Source: Rusavskia elegans (taxonomy: Eukaryota > Ascomycota > Lecanoromycetes > Teloschistales > Teloschistaceae). From it: a DNA stretch of 64,000 nt. The translations under genes were made by a program, and so were the position numbers. The stretch lies in assembly GCA_011316305.1 (NCBI GenBank), contig SAUG01000012.1, positions 372,001 through 436,000 of the forward strand. Direction: 5' to 3'. Under the pieces are notes generated by a model. It saw only the letters and a list, made by a program, of their open reading frames with translations, was not told where the DNA came from and did not search any database. The stretch's first letter is position 1, and each line of letters begins with the position of its first letter. This document shows positions 11,382-21,550 of this stretch, one piece after another.

Positions 11382-13991
11382 ATGTCTTTCTCGAAATCGA
11401 AAGCAGTATCCTCCCTGGCGAGATATCGACCCGCAATACTTGCTCTCACAGCAATAGCTGCTGGCTTTACGATATACGCCATAAGTAACAGCCTCCCACT
11501 GTTTCCAGCCGAAACTCCAGATGCATCCAAACCCTCAAGTGGTTCGTTACACCGTTCAAATGCACAACGACGGCATTTAACACGCCGGCGGCCGATTCCG
11601 GTGGGAACGGAGCTGCAGAGCGAGGCTGCTCCTGAATTAGGTGTCATCATTCACTACGGGGAGAAGTACTATCGCGGTAGAAGAGTATTTGGGACGTACC
11701 AGTACACAAATGCGGCAAATGGCGAGAGGCACGTCGTCTGGCTTGCACCCCATCAGCTACCGTCCATCCAGCGCATGCAAGATGAATGGAACATTGGCGT
11801 GGAAGAGGCATCATCGCTTCGATGGCATATGGAGATTAAATTCCTTGACAGCTTCTTCGCCCAGGAGTTGCCGCCCGAACCACCGATACCATTGACCGAA
11901 CGTGCCAGGGAGGGTTTTAGCATTGAGTTTGCTGCGGCAGCGCAAATACCGCCTTCGATCGTCTCCTCCGCCATTGAAAGATATCAAGTGGGCAACTTAC
12001 AAAACCATCCTGCAAGGTCTACTCAAGGGATTAATTCCGATCAGCCCCGACCTACCCAGCTATCGATCTCCAGTTCTGACGAAGTTGCCCCCAGTACGCC
12101 AGGAGATCTGTCCGCTGTTTTCCGCATTTTCCATGATTCAGTCATAGGAGAAGTACGAAATAGTGAGCATCACATAGCGGAAACAGAAAGCAACCAATCA
12201 GATGAAGTGGGAGGCGACGACCAGAACAAAGCTCCGGATGATCAGAACGTAATGAACCTGTTGTATCGCATCGCAGAAGATCAAGCGAAGAAGGAAGGCT
12301 TCGTCCACCGGGGAGTCAACTGTAACAGCTGCAACACAATGCCAATATGTGGTATACGGTGGCGATGTTCGAATTGCCCCAACTACGATTTGTGCGAGCA
12401 GTGCGACAGTATGCAAATACATGACAAGACTCACATATTTTACAGAGTTAGGATTCCAGCACCGTTGCAAAGCAATCCTCGACAAGCTGCTCCTGTTTGG
12501 TATCCCGGCAATCCTGGCAAAGTATGCCGGAACCTTACCACGGAATTGAAGATGATGCTGTCTACTAAGACCGGCATTCCTGAAAGACAAGTAGATGCGG
12601 TCTGGGAACAGTTTCAATGTCTCGCTTCTGGCGACTTCTTAGATGATCCTTGTGGCTTCTGTATCGCCATCAACCGTCGGGACTTCAACAAGTGTTTCGT
12701 TCCTGGCGCAGCCCAAGGAACTCCACCTGCAAACTTGATCTATGACCGGACTTTCTCTTTCTATGATACCAATAATGACGGCCTCATTGGCTTCGAAGAG
12801 CTTCTCGACGGTATCGCATGCATTGCGAACAGAGGTAGCAAGCTTCGCGCAAAGATTTTCCAGTCATACGACTTGGATGGTGATGGCTTTGTGACGCGAA
12901 AGGACTTCCTGCGCATGTTTAGAGCGTACTATGCAATGACTAAAGAGCTCACAACGCAAGTGATCTCTGGCATGGACGATGAATTCTTCGATGAAGCCGA
13001 TGCCAGAGAAATAATTGGATCTAGCCAGCCGATAAGCTCTATCTTCTCCGGCCCAATACCCTCTGGAGATCCTTCACGTACTGGCATGGGAAAGTCAATG
13101 GGTCGTGACGGGGAGATGCATGTCCACGATGGCCAAGGCTTCCTCCTCGGAAATGGCACGGCTGATCACGTTCCTGGGTCCGACGTCGATGTTGGACGCG
13201 ATGTCATTTATCAGGTGACCGAAGAAGCCATGAACGAGCTACTAGATCCGATGTTCAAGCTGAGAGAAGATTTCGCCATTGAAATAAAGAAGACCAGAGA
13301 AAAAAGACGTCTATACAAGGATGTGATCGATCGATGCATGCGCGATGGCTTTGATCAAACCATTTTGGACATATTCCAATTCTATCAGAAGCGATGGTAC
13401 CAAGATTCGCGAGATACCGAGCTCGTGAACATGGCATTGGCGGACAATTTCGTGAAATTCGTGGTTAAAGCCTTGAAAGAACCTCGAAAATTCCAGGAGT
13501 TTTTCCCAGATGCGACCGTCAATATGGACCTGGCAGTCAGCAAGGAGGAGCCTAGCGAAGTATCGGATGCAACGACTGGTTCTAAGCAGGCAACATCGGT
13601 TTCGCTGACTGAGAAGGTCGCTGGTGGCGAAGTGGCACTCGAACTGCATGAAGGCACTGGTTATGGGGATGCAACTCCTCCGATTCAGGACTTTGACTGG
13701 TCGCCTGCAAGCTCAATCTCGCTGGACGATGAACAGAAGCATTGGGATCCAACCATGCCACAGTACCGTCCAAACAGTATGAAAGAGCCACCCGAAACCA
13801 AGGGCTTGCAGCTACTATCGAAGGACAAGCTCTTGACTCTCACCCTGTGGACAGTGATCGAAGAAGATGATAGGAAGCGGGGCGGTCCCGGCCGATTAAA
13901 CTTGACTGACTATACACACATCATGGAAGGTGACAAAGGGGAAGGCTTAGGGTTTGTAGGCAGTTGGATCGAAACGGTAAGGGCTTTCTGA
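11382..13991 (+). CDS. Membrane-anchored ZZ-type zinc finger / EF-hand protein
   Basis: 869 residues in one continuous frame. A single N-terminal membrane helix (residues ~17-35) is followed by a Ser/Arg-rich region. A ZZ-type zinc finger lies at ~305-355 (CNSCNTMPICGIRWRCSNC, then CEQCD and HDKTH). Two canonical EF-hands lie near 460 (DTNNDGLIGFEE) and 495 (DLDGDGFVTRKDF), with all calcium ligands in place. Similar fungal proteins combine ZZ and EF-hand domains, but function is not established; a calcium-responsive scaffold at an organelle membrane is an inference. The last codons run through GTAAGG (13977) just before TGA, so the true C-terminus may lie in a further short exon. Confidence 0.8.
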   Translation: MSFSKSKAVSSLARYRPAILALTAIAAGFTIYAISNSLPLFPAETPDASKPSSGSLHRSNAQRRHLTRRRPIPVGTELQSEAAPELGVIIHYGEKYYRGRRVFGTYQYTNAANGERHVVWLAPHQLPSIQRMQDEWNIGVEEASSLRWHMEIKFLDSFFAQELPPEPPIPLTERAREGFSIEFAAAAQIPPSIVSSAIERYQVGNLQNHPARSTQGINSDQPRPTQLSISSSDEVAPSTPGDLSAVFRIFHDSVIGEVRNSEHHIAETESNQSDEVGGDDQNKAPDDQNVMNLLYRIAEDQAKKEGFVHRGVNCNSCNTMPICGIRWRCSNCPNYDLCEQCDSMQIHDKTHIFYRVRIPAPLQSNPRQAAPVWYPGNPGKVCRNLTTELKMMLSTKTGIPERQVDAVWEQFQCLASGDFLDDPCGFCIAINRRDFNKCFVPGAAQGTPPANLIYDRTFSFYDTNNDGLIGFEELLDGIACIANRGSKLRAKIFQSYDLDGDGFVTRKDFLRMFRAYYAMTKELTTQVISGMDDEFFDEADAREIIGSSQPISSIFSGPIPSGDPSRTGMGKSMGRDGEMHVHDGQGFLLGNGTADHVPGSDVDVGRDVIYQVTEEAMNELLDPMFKLREDFAIEIKKTREKRRLYKDVIDRCMRDGFDQTILDIFQFYQKRWYQDSRDTELVNMALADNFVKFVVKALKEPRKFQEFFPDATVNMDLAVSKEEPSEVSDATTGSKQATSVSLTEKVAGGEVALELHEGTGYGDATPPIQDFDWSPASSISLDDEQKHWDPTMPQYRPNSMKEPPETKGLQLLSKDKLLTLTLWTVIEEDDRKRGGPGRLNLTDYTHIMEGDKGEGLGFVGSWIETVRAF

Positions 13992-14004
13992 TGCACTGGC
14001 AAGT

Positions 14005-14038
14005 CATCCGATTTGTATGACAATCGAGGTATCGGATG
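14005..14038 (-). repeat. Short inverted-repeat element, best-preserved hairpin copy
   Basis: CATCCGAT (14005-14012) and ATCGGATG (14031-14038) are a perfect 8-bp inverted repeat with an 18-nt loop. The minus-strand loop starts ACCTCGATTG, giving an exact GATACCTCGAT at 14023-14033. It starts 13 nt after the stop codon of the ZZ/EF-hand gene. Confidence 0.6.
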
Positions 14039-14282
14039 CGCGGCCCACCAGTTGAAGGGATAGAAATCACGGAGCCGATATGGAGTCTTACTGGAGGTTT
14101 ATACTTACAAAGCATGTTGGTTGGAGTTATGGGCATTGCTAGACACCCCTCTACGTCTTATATAGGCTGTCATTCTGGCTTGAGCATGGACACATCAAAG
14201 ATTCGAAAATTGACTCAAAAGAATCGTAGGATCGATCGTGGTGACGTGACACATCTACCATCATCGTGTTAAGAATCATTCG

Positions 14283-14368
14283 CAATCAGGAGCGTATAAC
14301 AGCCGATACCTCGATATAGGACATCGTTCTGACGATTACACGGTTCAAGACGGTCCAGCGGGCTGCTA
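14283..14368 (+). repeat. Dispersed element, GATACCTCGAT subfamily (long form)
   Basis: Starts CAATCAGG and contains ACAGCC then GATACCTCGAT (14305-14315). It then has ATCGTTCTGACGAT, a 5-bp stem with 4-nt loop, and ends GGGCTGCTA. The same order (CAATC..., core, ...GGCTGCTAC) recurs at 26693 and 36933, defining a unit of about 85-90 bp. Confidence 0.5.
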
Positions 14369-14495
14369 TGTCGGTCTCAGGTTTAGTGCCGGAGTTTTAT
14401 CGGTTAGATTTTGAGCCAACATCGATGCAAAGCCTCTCCATGTGAAATGTAAAAGCACATTGTTCAAGCCGCATCGTCGTCCACACTTACCAGCC

Positions 14496-16246
14496 ATGGC
14501 TCTACTTGGTGATGAGTATGCGTCAAGCGATGAAGAAGCTCCAGCAATTGCAACCACAGTGGTAGCTGCGCCAGATGTGTCCTTAGATGTTTGGTCCCAC
14601 TCCGCCAAAACGTTGACGGGCATAGTACTAACAGCATGCAGGATCCTATGCGGTTACAGATGATGCTTGCAAAGCCTACTGACACCGCTCTTACGCATAA
14701 TGTACCCTACGCCGATCTCGCACGCCCATCACAGGGCCCTGCGAATCCATATACAAGTGCTAATCCACTGAAAAGAAAAAATGCATTGACCGGGGATGCT
14801 GAAGAAACATCCATCAGCGATGCGACTTTCACCGCACAACACCGAACCTTCCAAAGCTTAGGCTATACCAGAGATCCCACTGTGCATGGCGCATTTGTTG
14901 GGGACCTTGCCAAGGCTCAGGCTTCTGGAGGAAAAGACATCATCCAGGCACGATATTCGAAAGAAAAGAGTGCAGACTTCCGAAACAAACGGCAGAAGAA
15001 GGGCGACGCCAGTATCGTGGATGGAGAAGGGGCGTACATGGGCCCGTGGGCACCATATAAGGACGAAGGACACGTCTATAAGGAGCACCCTGCCTCGGGA
15101 GAGGAGGAGCTAGCAAGTGACGAAGAATATGTCGAAGAAGCTATCGTTCCTGCGAGAAGCACTACGGTGACCAAACTGGCTTCCGATTATCAAGATGATC
15201 TCACCAACACCGAAACGACGGAGTTCAACGGGACTGCCCAATACGACTATCAAGGTCGTACTTACATGCATGTACCGCAAGATCTTGACATCGATCTTCG
15301 GAACGAGCCTGGTACGCAGAAGAATTACATCCCGAAAAAGCTTATCCACACCTGGAAGTCTCATACCAAGGCCATCAATGCCGTCCGCTTCTTCCCCAAC
15401 TCTGGCCATCTCCTACTCTCTGCTTCTGCCGATACAAAAGTCAAACTTTGGGACGTTTACCACAACCGCGAGCTCCTCCGCACTTATAGCGGACATACCA
15501 AATCCGTGACCGACACGACTTTCTCCCCTACCGGCACTCACTTCCTCACCGGCTCCTTTGACCGCTTCCTCAAGCTATGGGACACCGAAACTGGTGCCTG
15601 CACATCTCGCTTCCAAACCCCAAACAAAGCCGTTCCCCACGTCCTCCGCTTCCATCCCTCCACAGACACGCACGCTTTCCTCGTTGGTACATCCGACAAA
15701 AAGATCGTCCAATTCGACACCCGTTCAGGCGAAATGACACAAGAATACGACCACCATCTCCAAGCCGTCAACACCATCACCTTCTGCGACGACAACCGCC
15801 GCTTCATCACCACCTCGGACGACAAATCCCTCCGCGCATGGGAATACGACATCCCCGTCCCCATCAAATACATCGCCGAACCTTACATGTACTCCATGGT
15901 CCGCGCAGCTCCACATCCCAACGGCAAATCAGTAGCTTTCCAAAGCGGGGACAACCAAATCGTCGTGTACGCATCTACAGACCGTTTCCGCCAGAACCGC
16001 AAGAAGAGTTTCCGCGGGCAGAACAACGCCGGGTATGCAATCGACGTGGACATTTCCCCAGACGGACAATTCGTCGTTTCGGGCGATTCGGGGGGATATG
16101 TCTGTTTCTGGGATTGGAAAACGTGCAAGATGTGGCATAAGATCAAGGCGGATGAGGGGCCTGTGGTGAGAGTGGCGTGGCATCCGCAGGAGAGCAGCAA
16201 ATTGGTGACGGCGGGCTTGGAGGGGACGATCAAGTATTGGGATTGA
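14496..16246 (+). CDS. CDC40: Pre-mRNA-processing factor 17 (CDC40), WD40 splicing factor
   Basis: Acts in the second catalytic step of pre-mRNA splicing. Exon 1 is 14496-14588 (MALLGDEYASSDEE...) and exon 2 is 14642-16246, joined in phase 0 by a 53-nt intron with a perfect TACTAAC branch site and CAG acceptor. The donor is the unusual GTTTGG. The 565-residue product has the conserved Prp17 N-terminus (DPMRLQMMLAKPTDT, YADLARP), the GAYMGPWAPYKDE motif, and seven C-terminal WD blades (SASADTKVKLWDVY, TGSFDRFLKLWD, SDKSLRAWEYD, ending TIKYWD). Without the first exon the conserved N-terminus would be lost, which supports the splice model. Confidence 0.93.
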
Positions 16247-17205
16247 GAATGTATGTAATTCGAGGGCTGTTGTGGGAAGGAGAAAGGGATGTATGTATGT
16301 ATCATCCGTAGTCCCGATTACAGAGATTCTATCATACTACGTTCATTCATGCATGCCTCGTCGTTCTAATTGTTGATCGCGATGGGGCCGTACAGCGGTC
16401 GTTACCTCGATAGGGTTTATCGTTGTAGCGAGTGCTTCAGTTCTACGGTGCTGCTGCTAGACTGTATGAGAACGTGTCTTCGGTCAATCAAATAATGGTC
16501 TTGTAGCGACGTGGCATGGGGATAGGTTCGCCAGCGTACTTGGTGGGTGCTTTGCGCCGTACGGGATAGGGTTTTGATCTCGTATGCCCCTGAAGTTTAC
16601 CCGACAGCCGATGGTCTAAGCCTGTTCCGGATATTTAATTTCATTGAACTGAAAGATGCTGGGAGCTTTTGAGGTTGGCAATTTTGAAGGATACGCTAAA
16701 CCCTTCATGGGTGACTATATTGAAAATGTGTTGACAGTAACAATGAAGATGGAGGGGGAGGGGTAGGTGATGTGCTTTAGCGAATTGATGGAAAAGAAAG
16801 GAAAGGGATAGAGAAGACTGTATATTGTGCTTCGAGATGGGGCTTCTGAGAATACAAATGTCATCACTCTAGGGGTATCCATTACGACTTTATACAAATA
16901 CTCTCGGCGATGCTAATCTCTCGTCGTCATATCGCGTGGTTTTGTATGTGTGGTGGAAAAGGATGGGGCTCCGTTCCCCGTGTCTGTCTGTCGCTTCTTC
17001 CCTTCGGTCTCCAAAAAGTAGGAGACTGTTTGTTGCAGCAGTGGGCTTCGCCTGCGACTCAACGGAAGAGCCTGGCTTGCGGTATCCACCCTTTCCCCCC
17101 ACTCTCTCTCCAGTGCAGTGTTGTTCCATGTGACACCTCCGAACCATCAATGGTCTTTCAAGCATAGCCTCCGTGCTTCATGCTTTTGTGCGCCTTGTCC
17201 TTGAG
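16247..17205. other. Intergenic between convergent CDC40 and ERV14 genes
   Basis: This holds the 3' UTRs of two convergent genes. No coding signal was found. One GTTACCTCGAT element lies at 16395-16475. Confidence 0.55.
16388..16475 (+). repeat. Dispersed element, GATACCTCGAT subfamily
   Basis: The core GTTACCTCGAT (16401-16411) is preceded by GTACAGCGGTC and followed by AGGGT and TCGTTGTAGCGA, which can fold as TCG/CGA. It ends with CTACGGTGCTGCTGCTA, resembling the 3' end of the copies at 26693 and 36933. Confidence 0.45.
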
Positions 17206-17877
17206 TCAATGTGCCTCGTCGCGTATCAGGGCGACGATCATGCTGTAGAGGTAGAAGAAGAACATGATGAGGTGGAAGCCGAGTTTGATGAAGGATTCCT
17301 GGAGTGAGGCGGGTGGTTAGAGGCGGGATTCCCAAATTTTATGTCTTTCTCTGAGCGAAGGGTGTCATGTGGTGGTGGTGGAGAAGGAACATAAGGAATA
17401 ACAAGAGTAATAGGAGGTGAAGAGACGGACCTTTTTGTGGACGTTCAATTTACGGAATATTTCTGTTGCGTCGAGGAGATGCTGGTTGTCGAAAATCCTG
17501 GTGTCACGCGATTAGCCAACGTATTCCTCCTAGAGTCGAGAGATGGGTCGTCGAGCGTACTTCTTCGCATTGTACGCGAGCAACGGCAGATTCAGTATTA
17601 ACGCGATCCAATATCCGTTGATCAGAAAGAGGGCAGTCAGAAAAGCGTGGACGCCGGCTTCAGGGACGATGTAGGTGTTGAGTCGGTTACACAGATCGAT
17701 GGGGTTGATATAATCACTGAGATATATAGCATTAGCTTTGCGTGATAGAGAGCAGGCGGGCTGGAGAACATACCATTCCAAGTCGCTGTACATGATTGTG
17801 AAAAAGACTTGGAGGAAGAGGTTGACGGCGTTTATCAGTACCGCGAGGAGGTACAGCCATGCTTCGCCGGACATCAT
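17206..17877 (-). CDS. ERV14: ER-derived vesicle protein Erv14 / cornichon cargo receptor
   Basis: COPII cargo receptor for export of membrane proteins from the ER. Four exons on the minus strand: 17877-17774, 17716-17561, 17497-17431 and 17298-17206. All splices have GT...AG ends and keep frame; the first restores [18 protein letters not shown] across the junction. The product, about 139 residues, starts [13 protein letters not shown] (ATG at 17874; a second ATG sits directly upstream at 17877). It contains three membrane segments and the cornichon signature [13 protein letters not shown]...EA, and ends [18 protein letters not shown]. Sequence identity to the fungal family is very high. Confidence 0.95.
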
Positions 17878-18592
17878 TGCGCCTGCGGGTGGCTTCCAGC
17901 CTTGGAAATGGGGATGCTGGTCGAGTCTCGTGCAAGTGGTGGTCTGTTTGGCTTCTTATCTCTGATGAGGCGGGCTTCCGTTCCAAATGACGTGGGGAAA
18001 TTGAACTCGACGCCGGCGGGTTTGTAAGATCGTAGACGAGACCAATAGTTGGAGAAATGCAACGGACAGGATCAGTAGGCGCGAGAAACGTAGAGAGCAG
18101 GATTCCAGTTGGTTTTCGGCCAGTGTTGGAGAGCATGTGAGGAGGTTCATGTCGTCGATGCTTGGCGGCGCGATTAGATTAGATTCAAATCTCATGTTAA
18201 TTCGACGACCGACATCCAACCTCCTAACAAAACACAACTTCATCGCGGATCGTACCAAGAGGTAGTCCAAGTCGAAACAACGAACAGTCCGACAGCCATT
18301 ATCAAATGAAACGCTTGAAACAGATGACCCGTACCGTATGAAAAGCGGAATATTTCAAAATGTTTCTATTGCGGATGACACGGCGCAAGTCGCTATTACA
18401 ACATGTTGCTTTTTGCGATCCGAATACATCCCGTCTCATGAATTGACACCTTTCTCTCGGTGGAAGATAAATACCTCCACGTCCTCGTGGCTGCTTCCCA
18501 TTGTTCTATCCCATCCATTGCCCACTGTTTCATCCCAGTCAGGCGCAAAGATTGCAATCCATTCACTGCACATTAAGTGTCCTTCGCTCGTG
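17878..18592. other. Divergent promoter region, ERV14 and secreted-protein gene
   Basis: About 700 bases between divergent genes. Open frames here are short and overlap on both strands without splice support. I see only promoter and 5' UTR sequence. Confidence 0.5.
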
Positions 18593-19344
18593 ATGCCGTC
18601 GCTCACTGCTCTGGCTGTTTTGGCCTTGTCTTGTGCGAGTCTACTCTGCCATGCCTCGGTCCTTCCACGCGAAGCGGCCGATCAGAATCTCAAACGCCAG
18701 GCGTCCCACGAAGAATGGCCTGCCGGCGAGTAAGTCCACCTTTTCTTGGCCGGGCCAAAGCATCAACCAGTCACTTACTTTTTCCCCTTAGATTGATTCC
18801 GCTTCCCCAGAAATTGAAACGTCAAGGTGCAACAACCCCCGATCCAAAAGCGCCAATAGTTCTCACCGCCGAGCCCACGAAAACCTCCATCAAATTGACC
18901 CGCGCATTCCCGCCCGGCGATTTGATGGCCGATAAGAACAATACAGGAATCCAAGAACAGTTGATCAACCTCTTGACCGACGCGCACAGTTATACACAGC
19001 GACAGGTCGACGGTGTCATCAATGGCAACAGAGATCCAGATGATCCGCTGAGTACAGGATGGATCTTCAGCAAATGCAACCCACATGGCTACTACAAGTT
19101 GCAAGTAGCAAATGCACATCACAGATATGGTAACAGATTTAGCCCTACCTTCCCCCAGATTGCGAAGATTGTGGGTCATGAAATCACATGGGCAGTGCTC
19201 CGTGTGGCCTTGGAGACATTATTTAAATACATGCAACCGGACGTTTACGGCTTCACGGAGTGCGCATTCGAAATTTGGGATGGGGAAAATCAGGTTGGGA
19301 AGGCAGAGATTGTGAAAGTAGATCCCCAGGAATGTCTTCTCTGA
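18593..19344 (+). CDS. Small secreted protein of unknown function
   Basis: Two exons, 18593-18729 and 18792-19344, with a 62-nt intron (GTAAGT...CCTTAG), giving 229 residues. A clear signal peptide (LTALAVLALSCASLLCHAS) is followed by a dibasic LKRQ site, typical of Kex2-processed fungal secreted proteins, then a second KRQG. The mature part contains an NGNRDPDDPLSTGWIF segment and two cysteines (SKCNPHG, FTECAFE) that could form one disulfide. No family recognised. An effector or cell-surface role is possible but not shown. Confidence 0.7.
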
Positions 19345-21550
19345 GATGGACTACCAGATGCACCTAAACACATGGTTTGTCGATGTACCAAAAATTTCAG
19401 AATTTCCATAACGGAATTGATTGTTATAAACCAGATCCAAAAGAGGTCACCGAGGCAGCAAAATCGATTGATCTTGAGTGGATGCAAAATGTCTGCGGAC
19501 ACTCATCTATACTTCAGCAGAAACTCCCCGCTATTAATCTAGGATTGTATACATCGAGCAACTCAAATATTGTGACTGAGTATAAACGGAGCAGTAGCCA
19601 GGATGGAGGCGGTGTAAGATTGTGAATACATATTTCTAGCTTGTATCACGTGATCAGAGCACGTTATGCGCTCAATATGGATTCATCCATGCCATAACCG
19701 GTACCTATCACTGACGCCTCCCATAAATGACAAATACTGATCAGAACGTCAGGCTGCTGGGACAATCTGCTTTTTGGCTCTTTTCGCTGTCTTGTCCCGA
19801 CCTCAAACGCGTGAGCATAACGACAGAACGAAAGGATCCCTCGCTCCCTCGCATTTGATTCCATTCTTGTCTTATTTCATCTGGCTGAAGCAACAGCTGT
19901 TGCTGCTATTGGGCCGATTCACGCCCTTTCGGAACTTGATAGTGTCTTTTGCCAACCTGGTGTTCATGCTATATTCTATGAGTTACCGGTACAAGGCAGT
20001 CACGATTGTACCATATCGACTGGCAATACACCTGAGCAATAGTTGGAACGATATCCTTGATAGATTAATGGGCTGTAGTCCGCCCTTTGCTATAATTGGT
20101 TTTGGACCTTGGTTGGTATGGCATGGGGAGCACGCTTTTCAGCAGACCAAGGAATAGTAGGTGCGTGTCATAAGGGCAGAACTTCTGAGATAAGACGCTG
20201 AAACATCCATTATGTGGCAAATCTGCCCTGGATTTATTCGGGTGTTATTTCCTTCGTCTGTTCGATTGATTGCCTAGGATTACAACTTGTTGACTATCCG
20301 CGCATATTAGCCACAGTTCCCTTACTACAATCACAGTAAGCACATCTTGGCATTGGATGTGCTGATTCAGCACGGAATAAGGCCATGACGGTTTGTAAGT
20401 CTTGTCTGATTCCTAGATTATGCCAGGCCGTAGGGTGGGAGTCAGACGGCTGCTCCGCCGACTCTTTCCTTCTTAAAGGTGCTTAACACGGTTCAAGAGA
20501 CGCCATTTGAGCCGTATTCTGGCGACACACTCACCATTTTACTACCAAGCTATAACTGCCGTAAGACGACGATCCGATCGGAACATTTAGCGGAGCATAG
20601 GAGACTTCTAGTGGGGGTTCTGAAAGAACCCCACGTCAGCACACGCGGCTCGGAGATGTTTCGAAGGATCTATCCGGCCACGAGACCTGCAAAGGTTGAG
20701 GCGGAGGTTTAGCGCACTAATCGGCGGCAAGCGATGAGAAGATTCACAAGCAAGGCTGAGGTAACATAAGGGATAAGGCATGCTGTCACCCCCGGAATAG
20801 TCCTAAAGCCTTCCCAAGATTCCCATTGGCGATCTGCAGGGGAACACCTTGGATGACGCACAAGTCCTCCCATGGATGCACAGGGCTTCGAAGTACTACC
20901 TTTGACAAAGATTCTTACTCGGCCTAAAGGTTAGCTCCTCGATGCAGACCATTGAGGTCGTTGGTTGCCTTGAGGCTTTTGAAGGCCGAAGGACAAGAGC
21001 GGCTACCACTTCTTCATTCAGCAAGAGCTTACGGGACGCTGATCCGGGCTCATGCGGCATCGCCTCAATCCTGTGTGCAATTTCTCGTACAACAGCTTGC
21101 TAGGGCTGGCGGTTACCCGTTGCGGCCTCGTCCATACATTTTCAGAAGCTCCCCTTGTGTTGAGAGAACGGCCGTACTGGCCCGGTGTGAGTTACTCTTC
21201 CCACGTATCTTTGACTGTATCCTTCTGCTCCTTGAGGATCAGAATGTTTACCCGCCAGGCTGTGATCACGCAGTCCAGTACTCCAGCTTCTCACGGCTCC
21301 ATTCTATACAGACTGTACTCATGCCGAGTTTCGATCTCACGGCTGCCTGCTCCAAATCTATTTCGGGGAGACCTGCGTAACGATGCCAGACGGACAAGGA
21401 CAAAGAGCTTTTGTACCCAGCAATCATGATCACCATGATCACCATGATCGGAATAAAAGACACAGGAGTCTCGCTCCATCAAGTTTCATTACAATCTAAG
21501 TCCCAGAAACGCATCTCCATTTCCGAATTATCACTCGCCCCCAACGCATC
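19345..21550. other. 2.2-kb stretch without a convincing gene
   Basis: Short open frames at 19774-20157, 20479-20712 and 20952-21380 were examined. None shows a signal peptide, domain or consistent splice pattern, and frames overlap on both strands. A short tandem repeat of ATGATCACC units occurs near 21425-21450. This may be decayed sequence upstream of the disabled gene that follows. Confidence 0.45.

Larger units (their letters stand above)
13992..14495. other. Intergenic between the ZZ/EF-hand gene and CDC40
   Basis: No gene is seen. It holds two different copies of the dispersed elements: a hairpin at 14005-14038 and a GATACCTCGAT-type element at about 14283-14368. Confidence 0.55.

Noticed and set aside
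15538..16305. Long minus-strand and shifted plus-strand frames over CDC40
   Set aside because: Shadow frames caused by codon bias in the conserved WD40 gene.
19774..20157. 127-residue frame with two hydrophobic stretches
   Set aside because: Hydrophobic segments come from T-rich DNA; no start context, family resemblance or conserved pattern.
20952..21429. Overlapping plus-strand frames of 125-142 residues
   Set aside because: Two frames overlap, neither has a domain, signal peptide or splice support, and the minus strand is equally open in places.
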